This document shows positions 20,834 through 32,945 of a DNA stretch of 64,000 bases, in pieces. The notes under the pieces are model-generated. The model searched no databases and was not told the DNA's origin. It saw only the letters and a program-made list of their open reading frames with translations. Source of the DNA: Galeopsis tetrahit (Eukaryota > Streptophyta > Magnoliopsida > Lamiales > Lamiaceae); the NCBI GenBank assembly GCA_963675135.1, contig OY776123.1, forward strand, positions 18,259,840-18,323,839. The letters run 5' to 3'. Every line of letters begins with the position of its first letter. Position 1 is the stretch's first letter. A program made the translations under genes and the position numbers.

Positions 20834-23800
20834 ATGGGTGGAGGACACGATCTATCGAAGCAGACGAAGGAGAAAGGAGATTCCACTCCTCCTCCTCTTC
20901 CTCCGCCTCCTCCAGGGTTTCCCTTAAATCGAAATTTAGGGAAACGACCCACGGATCATACACCAGAAGATGTTCCCCCTCCAGGTTTTCCCTCAAATCG
21001 AAATCTAGGGAAGCAACCTGTAGATCACACACCAGAGGATATCCCTCCCGCTCCAGAGGGAGATGTACCAGGCACCTCAGGAGCTTCGGGGAGTGGGATC
21101 AATAGGGATAACCCTAACGCTCCACCAGAACTCTTGACTGTCTCTAGAGATCAGCTAGATGAGATGATCGCACAATCAGTGGAAAGAATAATTGCTACTC
21201 GAGGACTTCGCCCTCCCGAACCTATTCATAAGGGTACACGACCAAATCCACCAGAGCATGTCATTGATTCGGTTCCATTCCCTTCCAGGAACGAGGATCC
21301 CCCTCGAAACCCAGAAGAAAAGGTACCTTCCCAGGCTGAAAGGAGCATCTTGGAGAGACCCCCTCGGAGAGATACGGAAAGAATCCTTGGGGACACCACC
21401 ATAGAGACAGGGATGGGAGAAAGCACGGACGACACGTATCAGGGAGCCGTTAGTGATCAGATACAGGCCTTGCGAAAGGAGATGAGGGATATGCAGAGAC
21501 ATATTACTGACAATGTAAGTAAACCCTCTTATACCACTGGATATCAATTTTCATCTAGTATTTTGCAAGATGAGTTGCCCTCTAATTTCAAACCTTTGAA
21601 CTTTGAATATGATGGCACCACGGACCCGTACGAGCACCTGATGAGGTTTGAGAATGCTGCTCTATTACATCGATATGGAGAGGGCGTTAAGTGCAGAGTG
21701 TTCTTGACCACTCTGTCTAAGGCTGCACAGCAATGGTTCACTCAACTGGGACCAGACACTGTGCACTCGTGGTCTGAATTCAGCGAATTGTTCCTGCATC
21801 AATTCGCCAGCGCTAGGAGACAGCCTAGAGCTACCCTTACCTTATTCAATATGCGTCAGGGAGAGAATGAAAGCCTGAGGGCTTTCCTAAAAAGATTCAA
21901 CCAAGCAGCTCTGGAAGTACCTACAACCTCCTCAGAGGTTAAAATTAACGCCCTTACCAACGGATTGAGAGATGGAGATCTGTTCACATCTCTAGCCAAG
22001 AAGCCAGTTCGAACTTTTGATGAACTGTTAAGGAGGGCAGAAAAATACCTCACCCTGGAAGAGGTAAGAAAAGCCAAGCGCTCGGAGACCCGGACGATAG
22101 TGGGTAATGGAGAAAGGAGGAAGGAAATTCCGCTTAGAAGGCCAAGTCCAGAGAGATATCGGAGCTCCAGAAGATTGGAAAGTTTAAGAAGAGAGGAAGC
22201 TGCACCCTGGAACCCCAGGAGAGGGGCAAAGAGATATACCCCTTTGAGGATAGAGCCAGCCGAAGTCCTAGAGGTGGAAGGGGATCATCCAGATATGAAA
22301 TTCCCCTATTCAAGAAGCAGAGGTCCCCAAAATCCTAAGTCAAACAAATTCTGCAGGTTCCATAACGATTATGGCCACGATACCAACCAATGTTGGCATC
22401 TGAAGGATGAGATAGAGAGGATGATTCAGGCAGGCCACCTGAAAGAGTTTATTTTCAGAGACCGACGAGGCCCCAGGGGTCAAAAGAGAAAGGACCCTGA
22501 GGGGAAGCAGGAAGATGATAGAAGAGATCAGAGGAAGGGCAATGAGGAGCCACCACCCCCTCCCCAGAAGAGGGGAACTATCCACATGATTATGGGAGGC
22601 CCCGCTGATGGGGATTCCTTCAGGCAGAGAAAGCAGAGCGTTCGGTCGCTGAAGAACGAGAGGAATGTAGAGCACCATGAGGTGGGAAAGATGGCAGAAG
22701 GTCCGGACATTCATTTCGGGCCAGAAGACGCAGGGGAACCCAGAGAGATTCATAATGACGCATTAGTCATTACTACGGATATAGCGGGATACGATGTAGC
22801 AAGAATTTTTGTAGATACTGGAAGCTCTGCCGATATCATGTTTTTGGAGTGTTTCAAGAAGATGGACCTGAATATAAAGCTCAGACCGGTGGAAACCGCT
22901 CTTTATGGATTCTCAGGGGGAGCAATTCAACCCCTTGGTTCAGCGTTACTGCAAGTAGGGTTAGGAGTCGCCCCTAACCGTCGAGTACAAGTCATAGAAT
23001 TCCTGATTGTAGATGTCCCATCTTCCTACAACGTAGTAATGGGTAGGCCAAGCTTGAATATTTTTCAGGCAGTGATCTCCACCTTCCACATGAAGATGAA
23101 GTTCCCTGCCTCGGGGGGTGTGGGAGAGATATGTGGCGATCAATATCAGGCAAGGAAGTGTTACGTGGAATCGGTCAAGATAGCGGACAGGGCCGTGTTC
23201 AGGGGAATAAAGAGATTTAAGGGCGGAGACCCTGAGCTGAAGAGACAGGAAGTGGGGAAGCTGGTGCAAGAGCAACCCAAAGCTAAAGCAGACGAGGAGT
23301 TAATGAGCATCGAGCTCTACCCAGGAAAGGAGGGATTTACAACCAGGATAGGTACGAATATGAACCCTGAGCTCCAGAGAAAGATGATACTCACCCTCCA
23401 GGAGAATGCAGACATCTTCGCATTCACGGCGACGGATATGACGGGTATCCCTCCAGAAATAGCAGTGCACCACCTGAATGTGAATCCCAAAGCTAGGCCC
23501 GTGAAACAGAAGTTGAGGAACTTCGGCAAAGAGAAGAACCTCATTGTAAAAGAGGAAATCGACAAATTGTTGAATGCAGGGCACGTGAAGAGAGTGCAGT
23601 TCCCTGAGTGGCTCTCGAATGCAGTGCTGGTATCTAAGGGAGCCGGCAAATGGAGGATGTGCATCGACTTCAGAGACTTGAACAAAGCTTGCCCTAAAGA
23701 TCACTATCCCCTGCCTAGGATTGATCAATTGGTGGATGCCACATCCGGGTTATAATTGCTCAGCATGATGGATGCTTATCAGGGGTACCATCAAATCCAG

Positions 23801-25198
23801 TTGAACCCCCTCGATATACCCAAGGTATGCTTTATTGCAACGTGTGGTACTTTTGGTTATGTACGTATGCCGTTCGGACTAATAAATGCAGGAGCCACCT
23901 ATCAAAGGATGGTAGACTCGGTTTTCCGAGGTCAGATAGGGAGAAATATGGAGGTTTATGTAGACGACATGCTAGCTAAAAGCATCAAAGCAGAGGAACA
24001 CATTGATGACCTGAAGGAAATATTTCAGGTAATTAGAGAGAACGGTATCAAACTTAACCCCGCTAAATGTTCCTTTGGAGTAGGTTCAGGGAAATTTCTC
24101 GGATATATGGTGACGCAAAGAGGAATAGAGGTTAACCCTGCCAAGGTAAAAGCGGTCCTTGACATGCAACCCCCTCGAAACCTGAAGGAGTTGCAGACTT
24201 TGAACGGCAGGATCGCAGCCCTTAGCAGATTTATAGCAAAATCAGCGGAAAAGAGCCATCACTTCTTCAGAACACTAAGGAAGGGCTCAAGATTCGAATG
24301 GGATGAACAATGCCAGAAGGCTTTTGAGGAATTGAAGCTCCATCTAGAACAACTCCCGAAGTTAACCAAGCCCACTCAGGGAGATGTTCTACTCGTATAC
24401 CTCTCAGTAGGGGAACATTCTCTGAGTACTGCCTTGATGAAAGAGGAAGGTTCCACACAACAGCCCATATATTATGTGAGCAAGGTCATCCAAGGAGCGG
24501 AGACGAGGTATTCAGAGGTAGAGAAGGCAGCCCTGGCAGTGGTAGTTACGGCTAGGCGATTGCGCCCTTACTTCCTATCTTATAAAGTGATGGTGCGAGA
24601 GATGGAACATTACACAGAGGTTTACTTCAGTAGCCCATCCACAAGCTAATGGGCAGGTGGAAGTTACAAACAGAATCTTAGTGGATGGTATTCGGACGCG
24701 ATTGGAAGAGGTAGGGGGAAATGGGTGAAGGAGTTAGACAACGTTCTCTGGTCCTACAGGACCAGCCCTAAAACAGCTACGGGCGAATCTCCCTTCTACT
24801 TGGTATATGGGGCAGCGGCAGTGATACCTCCTGAAGCCAGACTCAAATCGCACCGGATCACCTATTTTGAAGAAAAAAGAAATGAAGAATTGATGAGAGA
24901 GGCGCTAGACCTGGTAGATGAAGAGAGGGAGATGGCAAGATTAAAAGCAGAGAGGTACAAGAGTCGGATCAAGGCAGCATATGATCGCAGGGTAATCCCT
25001 CGTTCCTTTAAAGTCAGAGATTTAGTCCTTCGGAGAGCAGATGCCTTGAAGAACACTGGGAAGATGGAACCCAATTGGGAAGGCCCGTACAGGGTGATAC
25101 AGGTACTAAAAGGCGAAGCATACAAGCTCCAAGACATGACAGGGAAAGAGATACTAAGGCCATGGAACGTGTGCCACTTGAAGAGGTTTTATGTTTGA
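20834..25198 (+). pseudogene. Gypsy gag-pol, broken
   Basis: Frame opens with ATG at 20834. The N terminus has a proline-rich repeat, PPPGFPxNRNLGK...DHTPED, present twice. Gag core (YDGTTDPYEHLMRF..., residues about 250-400), a zinc-knuckle variant CRFHNDYGHDTNQC (about 510), and aspartic protease with DTGSSAD (about 650) follow. Reverse transcriptase begins (MCIDFRDLNKACPKDHYPLP) but TAA at 23753-23755 interrupts it in frame, right after DATSG. RT resumes at once (MMDAYQGYHQI, MPFGL, VYVDDML) and enters RNase H. Near 24620 a deletion joins RNase H to the end of the integrase core (AHPQANGQVE), with two frameshifts before the integrase C-terminal region at 24725-25198. RNase H end and the integrase catalytic core are missing. 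Confidence 0.93.
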
Positions 25199-26367
25199 GG
25201 AAGGTGTTATTCCCTTACTTCCTCTCTCTTTATGAACACTTTTGAATGTTTATTTCTTATTCGAATAATTGCTTCACCGGCACTCTTTTTCCCTCTACGT
25301 GGGTTTCCCTTTGGGGTTTTACCACGGAGAGGTTTTTAATGAGGCCGGCATAGGTTCCCCTTATCTGCCTATGTTGATAAACACTTTTGATCAATGGAGC
25401 ACCAGTTTTGATAAAATTTCAGCTAAATGCATGTTAATACTATGATGAGATGACTCTTGTATGCCGATTTTATGTTGAAATATTTCTCATATGTTAATAC
25501 CGTGACAAGATAACTGTGGAGGACCTGCATAATGAATGCTGAAATAACGAACACGTTTTGGAAATTAAAACATAACATGATAGAGACATTGCAAGATAGA
25601 GAAATTTACACCAACTCATAAATGCCCGAATAGAGAATACCTAGGAAAAATTCCTAAAGTTTCTATTCACGACAGCCTCTAAAGCTAGGGGGAGTAGGGG
25701 ATACAGCAGCGGAAAACATGATTAACTCGTCGATAAACCCTATCCCTAGCGACTCTCAAAACTCTAACGAGTATAAACAAACTCTTACGAGTATAAACCA
25801 ACTCTTACGAGTATAAACCAACTCTTACGAGTATAAACCAACTCTTACGAGTATAAACAACTCTTATGAGTATAAACAACTCTCACGAGTATAAACAACT
25901 TAAGGGAGAGTATAATCCCTACGAATTCTGACCTAGGGGAGAGGATAATCCCTAAAACTCTAGTGTTAAGAGAAACACTGGAAACATTAGCAAATCACCA
26001 AGTAAGTACAGGGATATCAACCCTATCTCCTCATTAAGGTTCCTCTAGGAGCTTTAGAGCCTTTACGTGTCAAGAAAACGCTGAAAACATGCTAGATTCA
26101 TAAGCAAGACGGATATTACGTTACACATCTAATAATAGAGTCAGAGATATATATATATATATATATGCATGCCAAGTGATAAATGGGCAGGTACGATATT
26201 AAGCGGAAGAAAAGCAGAAATATTCAAGACTTAAGGCACCATGCCTAAGCCCTCCACAGAAAAACCCCGGAGTGTGGAGTCTCCGGAAAATACCAAAAAT
26301 GGCCTTAGAGGCCTTAACAAAATAAAAAGTGTTTTAACAGTACCAAAGTGTTATCAGAGAATCAAAG
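25199..26367. other. Gypsy 3' noncoding spacer
   Basis: Lies between pol and the antisense gene. Contains a 20-bp tandem array (listed separately) and a TA microsatellite at about 26149-26166. No gene seen. Confidence 0.6.
25761..25900. repeat. Seven ~20-bp tandem repeats
   Basis: Units of ACTCTTACGAGTATAAACCA with small variants, the last ones 19-20 bp. Confidence 0.9.
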
Positions 26368-26604
26368 TTATGAAGAGAGGGTAACATCATTCTTCCCCTC
26401 GGAACCTTCCCCTGCCTCCTCAGCTCGCCCACTGGAATCGCCTCCCTCTGCCTTTTCCATCAAAGCACCCGCTGCCACGGTAGCCACTGGAGTGGGGTTT
26501 TCCACATGGATAGGGAAAGCCATATCCTTCGCCGGCGTAAGATCATCTAATTTCAGGGAAGCATCCTTCAACTCTAAGATCACCTTCCTCATCCCAGGTA
26601 ACCA
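26368..26604 (-). pseudogene. Possible read-through tail of the antisense gene
   Basis: Continues in frame after TAG at 26605-26607. About 79 codons, Ala/Glu/Gly-rich near the end. Either a lost C terminus or chance open frame. Confidence 0.4.
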
Positions 26605-28447
26605 CTAGGGAGTATTGATGTCTTCTTTAGCATCTCCAGGGAACTTAGGGGGAGTGTCCAGTTCATCTAACCGGAGGGCACGGGTATACTGACCATTAAA
26701 TCCCGGAGCGGAATGTTCGGCCACAGCGTTGGAAAATCCATGATCAATGAAATGTGGGATATATGCGCCCATCGCTCCCAAAAAGCTGCTACTCCGAAGA
26801 AAGGCCTCCAACCACTCCTGATGCAAGGTACCTAGAAATTTTTGACCTGCGGCAGAGGTAAACAGGGAGTCTAGGCACAAATTCATACCAGCTTGAGGAA
26901 GAGTGACTTCCAGCTGTTCCACCCGCTTACCGAACTCTTGCTTCAACGAAGAAATCTCCCCCGAGAGCGTTGTTTGGAGTACTTTACACCTCTGATTAGC
27001 ATCATGTAACTCTTCTTCGAGAATATCCTTCTTCACCTTCTCCAACTCTACTTGACTGTGGAGATCATCCACCAGTTGGAGGGACTGAAGAGCTCGTTCG
27101 GACACGTTGGAGAACAGGAGACCAAACTACACAATGAACCATCTAAAGAAGTAAGACAAGTATACCCTTTCTTATTAAAATTACTTAGAAATGTGTTTAC
27201 ACGAAGGGAATACCTGGGTAAAGCTATGAGCGGCATGCACCACCCGCTCCCCGAAGGACAGAGCATTGAGGGCCTCCGTGGCAGGAGTCGGAGTGTAACG
27301 TTCTATAAAAGCCAAGAGATGGTCAACATTAATCTCATCTGGAGCATCGGAAGTGACGTTAGGACGGGAAGATTTGGTCTTGGACTTCTTTTTCTTGGAA
27401 GCATCGGAGACAGGAGGCAAAGTGGAAACCATGGCCTTTTCAGTAGAGGAACGGGTACGCTTAGCAACAGACCCAGTAGCAGGTGCCACTGGGGAAGGAG
27501 GAATCTGAGCTTTCGAAGAACTCTCAGGGGCCGGAGACTTATTAACCATTGAGAGAGGGGCAGCATCACGCGAAATCTGAGTTAACCAACTCATAGCTGC
27601 ACAAAGAAATATGAAACGACATTAAATAAACAAGGCATCTCCAATTCGGAAGACACTACTCAGGAAAGGAAATGGTATTACCATCATCGGGACCTAAAGG
27701 GTAATCGGAGCGACCAAAACCAAAATGAGAGAGAGCTCTAGGATTTTTACAGATACCCATTACATCAAAAAAGCCATGAACAGAGACATGATCGTTTAAG
27801 TGGTTCATCACATCCAGGTTTAAAGAAGAACAAATTGAAAGAGGAGGACGGGGTACCCCAGGATTCTCATAAATCCATCCTTCATGAGGAAATTCCCAAG
27901 GAAGAGGATTTGTAACAAAGAAATAGTAGTCTTTCCAGTCCTGGACTCCCTCATGGAGTTTTTCCACGAACTTGCCGGTCCTGGAGGTACGACCACTAGC
28001 ATAAAAGAACCCGTCCGCGAACTTGCATACGTACTGGGTTAGAAAGAGTTGAGCCGAAGGATCCCCACCATTTCCCTTCATTAGGATATAAAAACCTAAC
28101 ATTGCACGTATGGCATTGGGAGTAAATTGGTTCAAAGGTATACGGAGATAAGTGGAAATTTCGCAGAGGTAAGGATGGATTGGGAAACGGAGACCCGCTT
28201 TTAGTTGAGCCTCCCAAAAGGCTAAGGTATTTTGACCTGGAAAGTTAGGGCGCTCTTTCTTATGGGCAGCCCTAACGGAATAGTCGGCGGGGAAGATCCC
28301 AGAACGAAGGAAAGCGGCAACACGCTCAGAACTAAGAATTGAAGGCCCAGAAATTTTATCCTCCAAAGCTTGGTCGGTTACGGGAAATATGGGAAACGAA
28401 TCGGAGGTAGAACTCTCCATGGAAATGGAGTCTGAAGAGGATGACAT
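26605..28447 (-). CDS. Antisense accessory gene of the Gypsy element, three exons
   Basis: Transcribed against gag-pol. Exon 1 is 28447-27682, exon 2 is 27596-27214, exon 3 is 27126-26605. Both introns have GT/AG borders and keep one frame across the junctions, giving 556 codons. Exon 1 resembles the plant 'putative gypsy-type transposon protein' domain (FWEAQLKAGLRFPIHPYL..., MLGFYILMKGNGG). Exon 2 is Ser/Pro-rich with basic clusters KRTRSS and KKKKSKTK that could be nuclear signals. Exon 3 begins with a heptad-rich coiled coil. The frame ends at TAG (26605-26607); a further 79 codons stay open in the same frame down to 26368, so this stop may be a recent truncation. Antisense ORFs are known in Tat-clade elements; their function is unknown. 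It stays intact while the sense pol is dead. Confidence 0.82.
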
Positions 28448-28977
28448 GAGGATATTGTAAATGAGAGAAGAAGGGAAGGAATAGATACCTGGAGAAAAGT
28501 CGGTTTTAGGAGTGGTGACGGAACGGCCGCTGGACGTGCACGGAGGAGTTAGAATCGCAGAGGTTAAACGAAGATGGAAGATAGATAAGCTTGAAATGAA
28601 AGAGAGAGGGGTTTTTGGTGGAAAAAAGGGATTTTGAATAATTACGCTGGAGAGAGAGAAGTGAAAAAACCAAGGCGAATTAAATATTCCCCAATGGAAA
28701 GGCGCGTGGCTGAGGGGAGGTGGCTTACTGTTCCCTCTTGGGCAGAAAGCCGAATCACCAATTTCGAAGGAAAAGATTGCGTGTAGAAGTGGAAAGGGTA
28801 TGATGGTGTTAGATAATCATTAAAAATAGGATATTTCTTGTTTCCAGAGAAATATGGGGAACGAAGGGTTTAAAGGAATACATTATTTCTCTACAATATA
28901 TATTATTATTGTTATTATTATTATTTTCCTACTCTCCTAAAAAATTATTCCTTTTTATGAGAGTAGGGGGGAGTGGT
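28448..28977. other. Upstream region of the antisense gene
   Basis: Between the antisense start and the 3' LTR. Contains ATT trinucleotide repeats at about 28899-28925. No other gene seen; a promoter for the antisense gene would lie here or in the 3' LTR. Confidence 0.4.
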
Positions 28978-29733
28978 TGATGTAGATAAATATGTCGCTC
29001 TCCGAGAGGTCGACACGTGGAAACGGGATAATTATGATTAGGTCAATGCACCGAAGAAACAGGATTAATACACCCCTGGGCTTAAGCAGGGGAATTAGAG
29101 AAAGTAGAGTGATTGGGCCTTTGGCCCATATTTGGAGAAACTAATAGCCCTTGGGCCTGGAAGGATCCAGCCCAAATATGGAACGTATAGTCCATCTTTC
29201 TTAGCCAAGTCAAATGAATAAGTTCAAACCCACGAAAGTAGGAGCCGATAAGCTGAAGAACCAAGTCTTCAGGGAGAGAGGCCGAGTCCTTAGGGATTTG
29301 AGGCCGGATTTACGGGGATGAGCCGAGAATATAGGGAGAAGAAGTCTTCCCCTCTCCGCAAAGGGGCCAGGTATATAAACAAGGTTATTTCCCTATTCTT
29401 GGAGAAGTTTTTTAACAAATACATACGTTTTTTTACAGAATACATACTTTACATACTTTTACACGAATTATACACTGATCTGAGGAAAAACTCCACTATA
29501 TTCGCCGGAATTTCCCTAGATATACAGGGGAATTCCTCTTTGATTTCGCCTACGATTGAATCTGACTTGAGCGTCGGAGCTTCTACGCCGGAGCCCCCCT
29601 CCGGCGTACTTTTGCAGGTTATTTTTGGATTTACGAGAAGATTGTCGAGGATAAACTGACGATTGACACTCGTGATTAATAGTGCTCGCAAAGGAACGGT
29701 CGATATCCGAGGGCGTTCTTTTTCGACGCATCA
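28978..29733 (+). repeat. Gypsy 3' LTR
   Basis: 756 bp, near-identical to 20017-20775. TATA box TATATAAA at 29372-29379. Confidence 0.93.
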
Positions 29734-30640
29734 ATATATATATTAATATTCTCTACAAATTAGTAGGAGTTGGAATGATACCTCTATATTTCGAACATGC
29801 TCTGAAAATTAATAGGAGTTGGATTGAGACCTATGTATTTTAAACAGTTTAAAAAAATTAAAAAATATAGAAGAGAAGAAAATTGAAAAAAAAAATGTTA
29901 TCGTAATACAAATAAAAAAAAAATTACACTATTTAAAAAAATATACAAAAATAAATTACGTTATTGTTGTTTAAAAAATTGTGCAAATCCATTTTCGCCC
30001 ACAATTGAATCTGAGCAGCAAGTTATATATCCAATTTTCGTCAACATTAATATTCCTTCAATGTGATGGATCAACAAAGCGTCTTATATATCAAAATTAG
30101 TTATATATTAATGGTAAAAAAAATTATGATGTAACCCAGTTTTTGACGCAAACACAAACCACATATTCTTAATAAAACTTCAAATGATTGGAGCAATTTC
30201 TCAATTTTCTTGGGCAAACCCATTAAATAAAGTAAAGGTACCATGAATTTTTTTTAATGAATTTTTTTTTTTTTTTAAGAAAAGAGATGAATAACAGTAT
30301 TTATCCAATCCTACACTACATGCATAAGATTAAATCAACAAATCATATAGGATGTGATGACAACCCTCCACTTTCTTTCAACAAATCGTCTGATGTGATG
30401 ACAATCCTCCATAAACCACGTATTCTTAAAATAAAGGTCCTGTAAAAAAAAAAAAAAAATCTTCAAATGAGTGGAGCAAAAAATTAAAAAATCCACAACT
30501 TGAAATTAAAAATAAAAAAACTTAAATTAGAAAATGACGTGAGCACAGAGTGAAAAATTGAGGATGTTAGAGATTTTGTAGAGAAGGATGCAAGAATGTA
30601 CCATGAAATAAAGACGGAAATTTGCAACAGAGATTGAGAA

Positions 30641-30890
30641 GGAAATGGTGGTTAAATGAAAGGAGAAGAAAACTAAATAAAAAATTTTAAACAATGGAGT
30701 ATTTAATTATATATCATTTAAAAAATTGTACATTAAGTAGGAATAACTTACATGTATATATATAAGGAAATGGTGGTTAAATGAAAGGAGAAGAAAACTA
30801 AATAAAAAATTTTAAACAATGGAGTATTTAATTATATATCATTTAAAAAATTGTACATTAAGTAGGAATAACTTACATGTATATATATAT
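30641..30890. repeat. 125-bp direct duplication, copy 1 only
   Basis: GGAAATGGTGGTTAAATGAA...ACATGTATATATAT occurs twice in a row with period 125. Copy 2 has it once at the matching place. Confidence 0.88.
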
Positions 30891-31575
30891 ATATATAACT
30901 GGTAACCCAGTTCTCAATTGTCCAGAATTTGGCGTAAACACCGACCACGTATTCTTAATAAGATTTCAAAATGATTGGAGCAATTTCTGAATTGTGTGAT
31001 GACAACCCTCGACCCTCGACGGGCTAAGTCTTGATTAGAAATTCTGATTAAGTTTCGTGTTGACCCTCCACGGGATAAGTCTTCATTAGAAATTCTGATC
31101 AAGTTTCGTGCGGCTGCCAATAGACGATCGACCGCATACTGAGAAAACTGTTATTATTGAGAAAAAAGAGTATTTAATTATATATAAAAAATTAGTCATA
31201 TATTAAGGATTTGAAAAAAAAAATTATGATGTAACCCAGATTTCAATTTTCCTGGCGCAAACACAAACCACATATTCTTAATAAAACCTCAATTGTGAAA
31301 ATTGGGTAAACCCATCAAATAAAGTAAAGGCACCATGAAAGAATTTTTTTTAAAAGAAAACAGACGAATAACAGTTTTTATCAATCCTATGCTACCTGCA
31401 TAAGATTAAATCAACAAAGCATATAGGATGTGCCCTCGACTTTCTTTCAACGGGATGGATCAAGACAATTCTCTATAAACCACGTATTCTTAATAAAGGT
31501 CCTGTAAAAAATAAAATTCTTCAGATGAGTGGAGCAATTTCTCAATTATTCAAGAAACTCACAATCTACATATTA

Positions 31576-31822
31576 TACTCCCTCCGTCCGCCTATAAGTT
31601 TCCCGCAACTTTTTGGCACATAGATTAAGAAAAGTGATTAAATAATAGATATAGTACAAGTGATGTGATTGGAAGAAGGAGAGAGATAGAGAGAAAAAGT
31701 AAGATATAAAGTGAAGTGTAAGAAAAAGTACTTACCAAAAAGGGTATGGGAAACTTATAGGCGGACGGACTAAAATGACTAAAATGGTAAAATGGGAAAC
31801 TTATAGACGGACAGAGGGAGTA
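31576..31822. mobile_element. Stowaway MITE, copy 1 only
   Basis: Element 31578-31820 (243 bp) with ends CTCCCTCCGTCC / GGACAGAGGGAG and TA on both sides, the Tc1/mariner Stowaway format. Both copy-2 counterparts (57322 and 59761) are empty. Confidence 0.93.
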
Positions 31823-32310
31823 ATTAAATAAAAATACAGTGAAAAAAAATTAAAAAATCCGCAACTTGAAATTTAAAAAAAAAAACTTAAATTAGGAAAT
31901 AAATTGAGTATGTGAGAGCGCAGAGTGAAAAATTGAGTATGTTAGAGTTTTTGCAGAGAAGGCTGCAAGAATGTACCATGAAAATAAAGACGGAAATTTG
32001 CAACAGAGGTTGAGAAGGAAATGGTGGTTAAATGAAAGGAGAAAAAAACTAAATAAAAGATTTAAAAAAAACTGTCAAATGCATTTTAAAATAAATAATA
32101 AAAAGAAACTGTCAAAAGAAACTGACTCATCAAAATTCAGGATTTCAAAATAGAGAAAAAATAAGAAGCCACGTAGGCAATTTTGAGACTGTGAAATATA
32201 TGTATTAAAGATGTCCAATATATCTCTCTTGTAATTTTTTTTTTTTTAAATGAGATAAATACACCCACTATTTCTCTATCACTGAAAAACATCCTAACAA
32301 TCACAAAAAA

Positions 32311-32361
32311 GTTCGGGATTTTTTTCGGAGAAATAAACATTGTCCGAAAAAAATCCCGGAC
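32311..32361. repeat. Short perfect-looking hairpin
   Basis: GTTCGGGATTTTTTTCGGA and the near-complement TCCGAAAAAAATCCCGGAC are separated by 13 bp. Repeated in copy 2 at 60254-60304. Confidence 0.75.
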
Positions 32362-32704
32362 AAAGTTCCTTCTTCATTTTTTTTTTTTTCGAATAGTGAA
32401 GCTTTTTCGATCACTAGGACAGTTTTCATGCACTATTTTCAAACATTAGATTATTTTTCATGCATTATTTTTGAACATATGTATAAATTAGTATTTTTCA
32501 TGCACTAAAACAAATTCCAAAATTTCATAAAAAAATCACAGATTACAAACCAAAATTCGTAAAAAAAATTGAACTAAATTATATTTCATCCTCAAACTTC
32601 AAAACTAGAATAATTCCAAAATTCCATAAAAAAAAATACAGATTCCAAAACAAATTCTTAGAAAAAAATTAAAATAATTTAGAAACACTAAACATTATAC
32701 CTAT

Positions 32705-32945
32705 CGGGGCGGCGTGCGTGACAAGGCTGGGCGGACGCGGGGCTGGGGGAAGTCGCGGCCAGTGGCGTCGGTGTTGGCGTGGAAGGAGTGGCCCGCGGCC
32801 AGCGGCGTCAAGGCTTCGCCCTTCTCCAGCGACTAGTGGCGGTGGCGTGGGCTGCGCCCTTCTTCAGCGAGGAGGCAGCGTGGCTGCTGCGGCGGCTGGC
32901 GATGCGTGGCGGCGAATGGATAAGAGAGAAGAGAAGAGAAAAAAA
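32705..32945. other. GC-rich island (copy 1)
   Basis: About 240 bp of GGCG/GCGG-rich sequence in AT-rich DNA. A plus-strand frame here starts only at GTG, so I do not call it a gene. On the minus strand it follows a CT-rich stretch and AACCCTAATTTC, which looks like a 5' UTR and first exon, but no ATG-started frame is clear. Probably a relic of a plant promoter and first exon. Confidence 0.4.

Larger units (their letters stand above)
20012..29738 (+). mobile_element. Ty3/Gypsy retrotransposon, Tat lineage, copy 1 only
   Basis: Element 20017-29733 (9717 bp) with ATATA on both sides. LTRs of 759 bp (20017-20775) and 756 bp (28978-29733) both run TGATG...CATCA and differ by about three substitutions and two small indels, so insertion is recent. 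A polypurine tract GAGTAGGGGGGAGTGG precedes the 3' LTR. The gag style (CxxH..H..C knuckle), protease-RT order and an antisense gene between pol and the 3' LTR fit the Tat clade. Sense pol is broken, so it cannot move on its own. Copy 2 has an uninterrupted site near 55648-55657. Confidence 0.93.
29740..32212. repeat. Repeat block with two ~1-kb units (copy 1)
   Basis: Two imperfect units run in the same order, one from about 30121 to 30690 and one from about 31228 to 32060. Each holds GTAACCCAG, CGCAAACACAAACCACATA, AAATAAAGTAAAGG, CTGCATAAGATTAAATCAAC, a GAGTGGAGCAA motif, and ends with CAAGAATGTACCATGAAA...GAAGGAAATGGTGG. A shorter partial unit lies at about 30900-31140. No coding content seen. 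The block occurs twice in tandem in copy 2 (55655-58041 and 58042-60154). Confidence 0.8.

Noticed and set aside
25761..25900. CRISPR-like array
   Set aside because: The 20-bp units are contiguous with no spacers and this is plant DNA; it is a simple tandem repeat.
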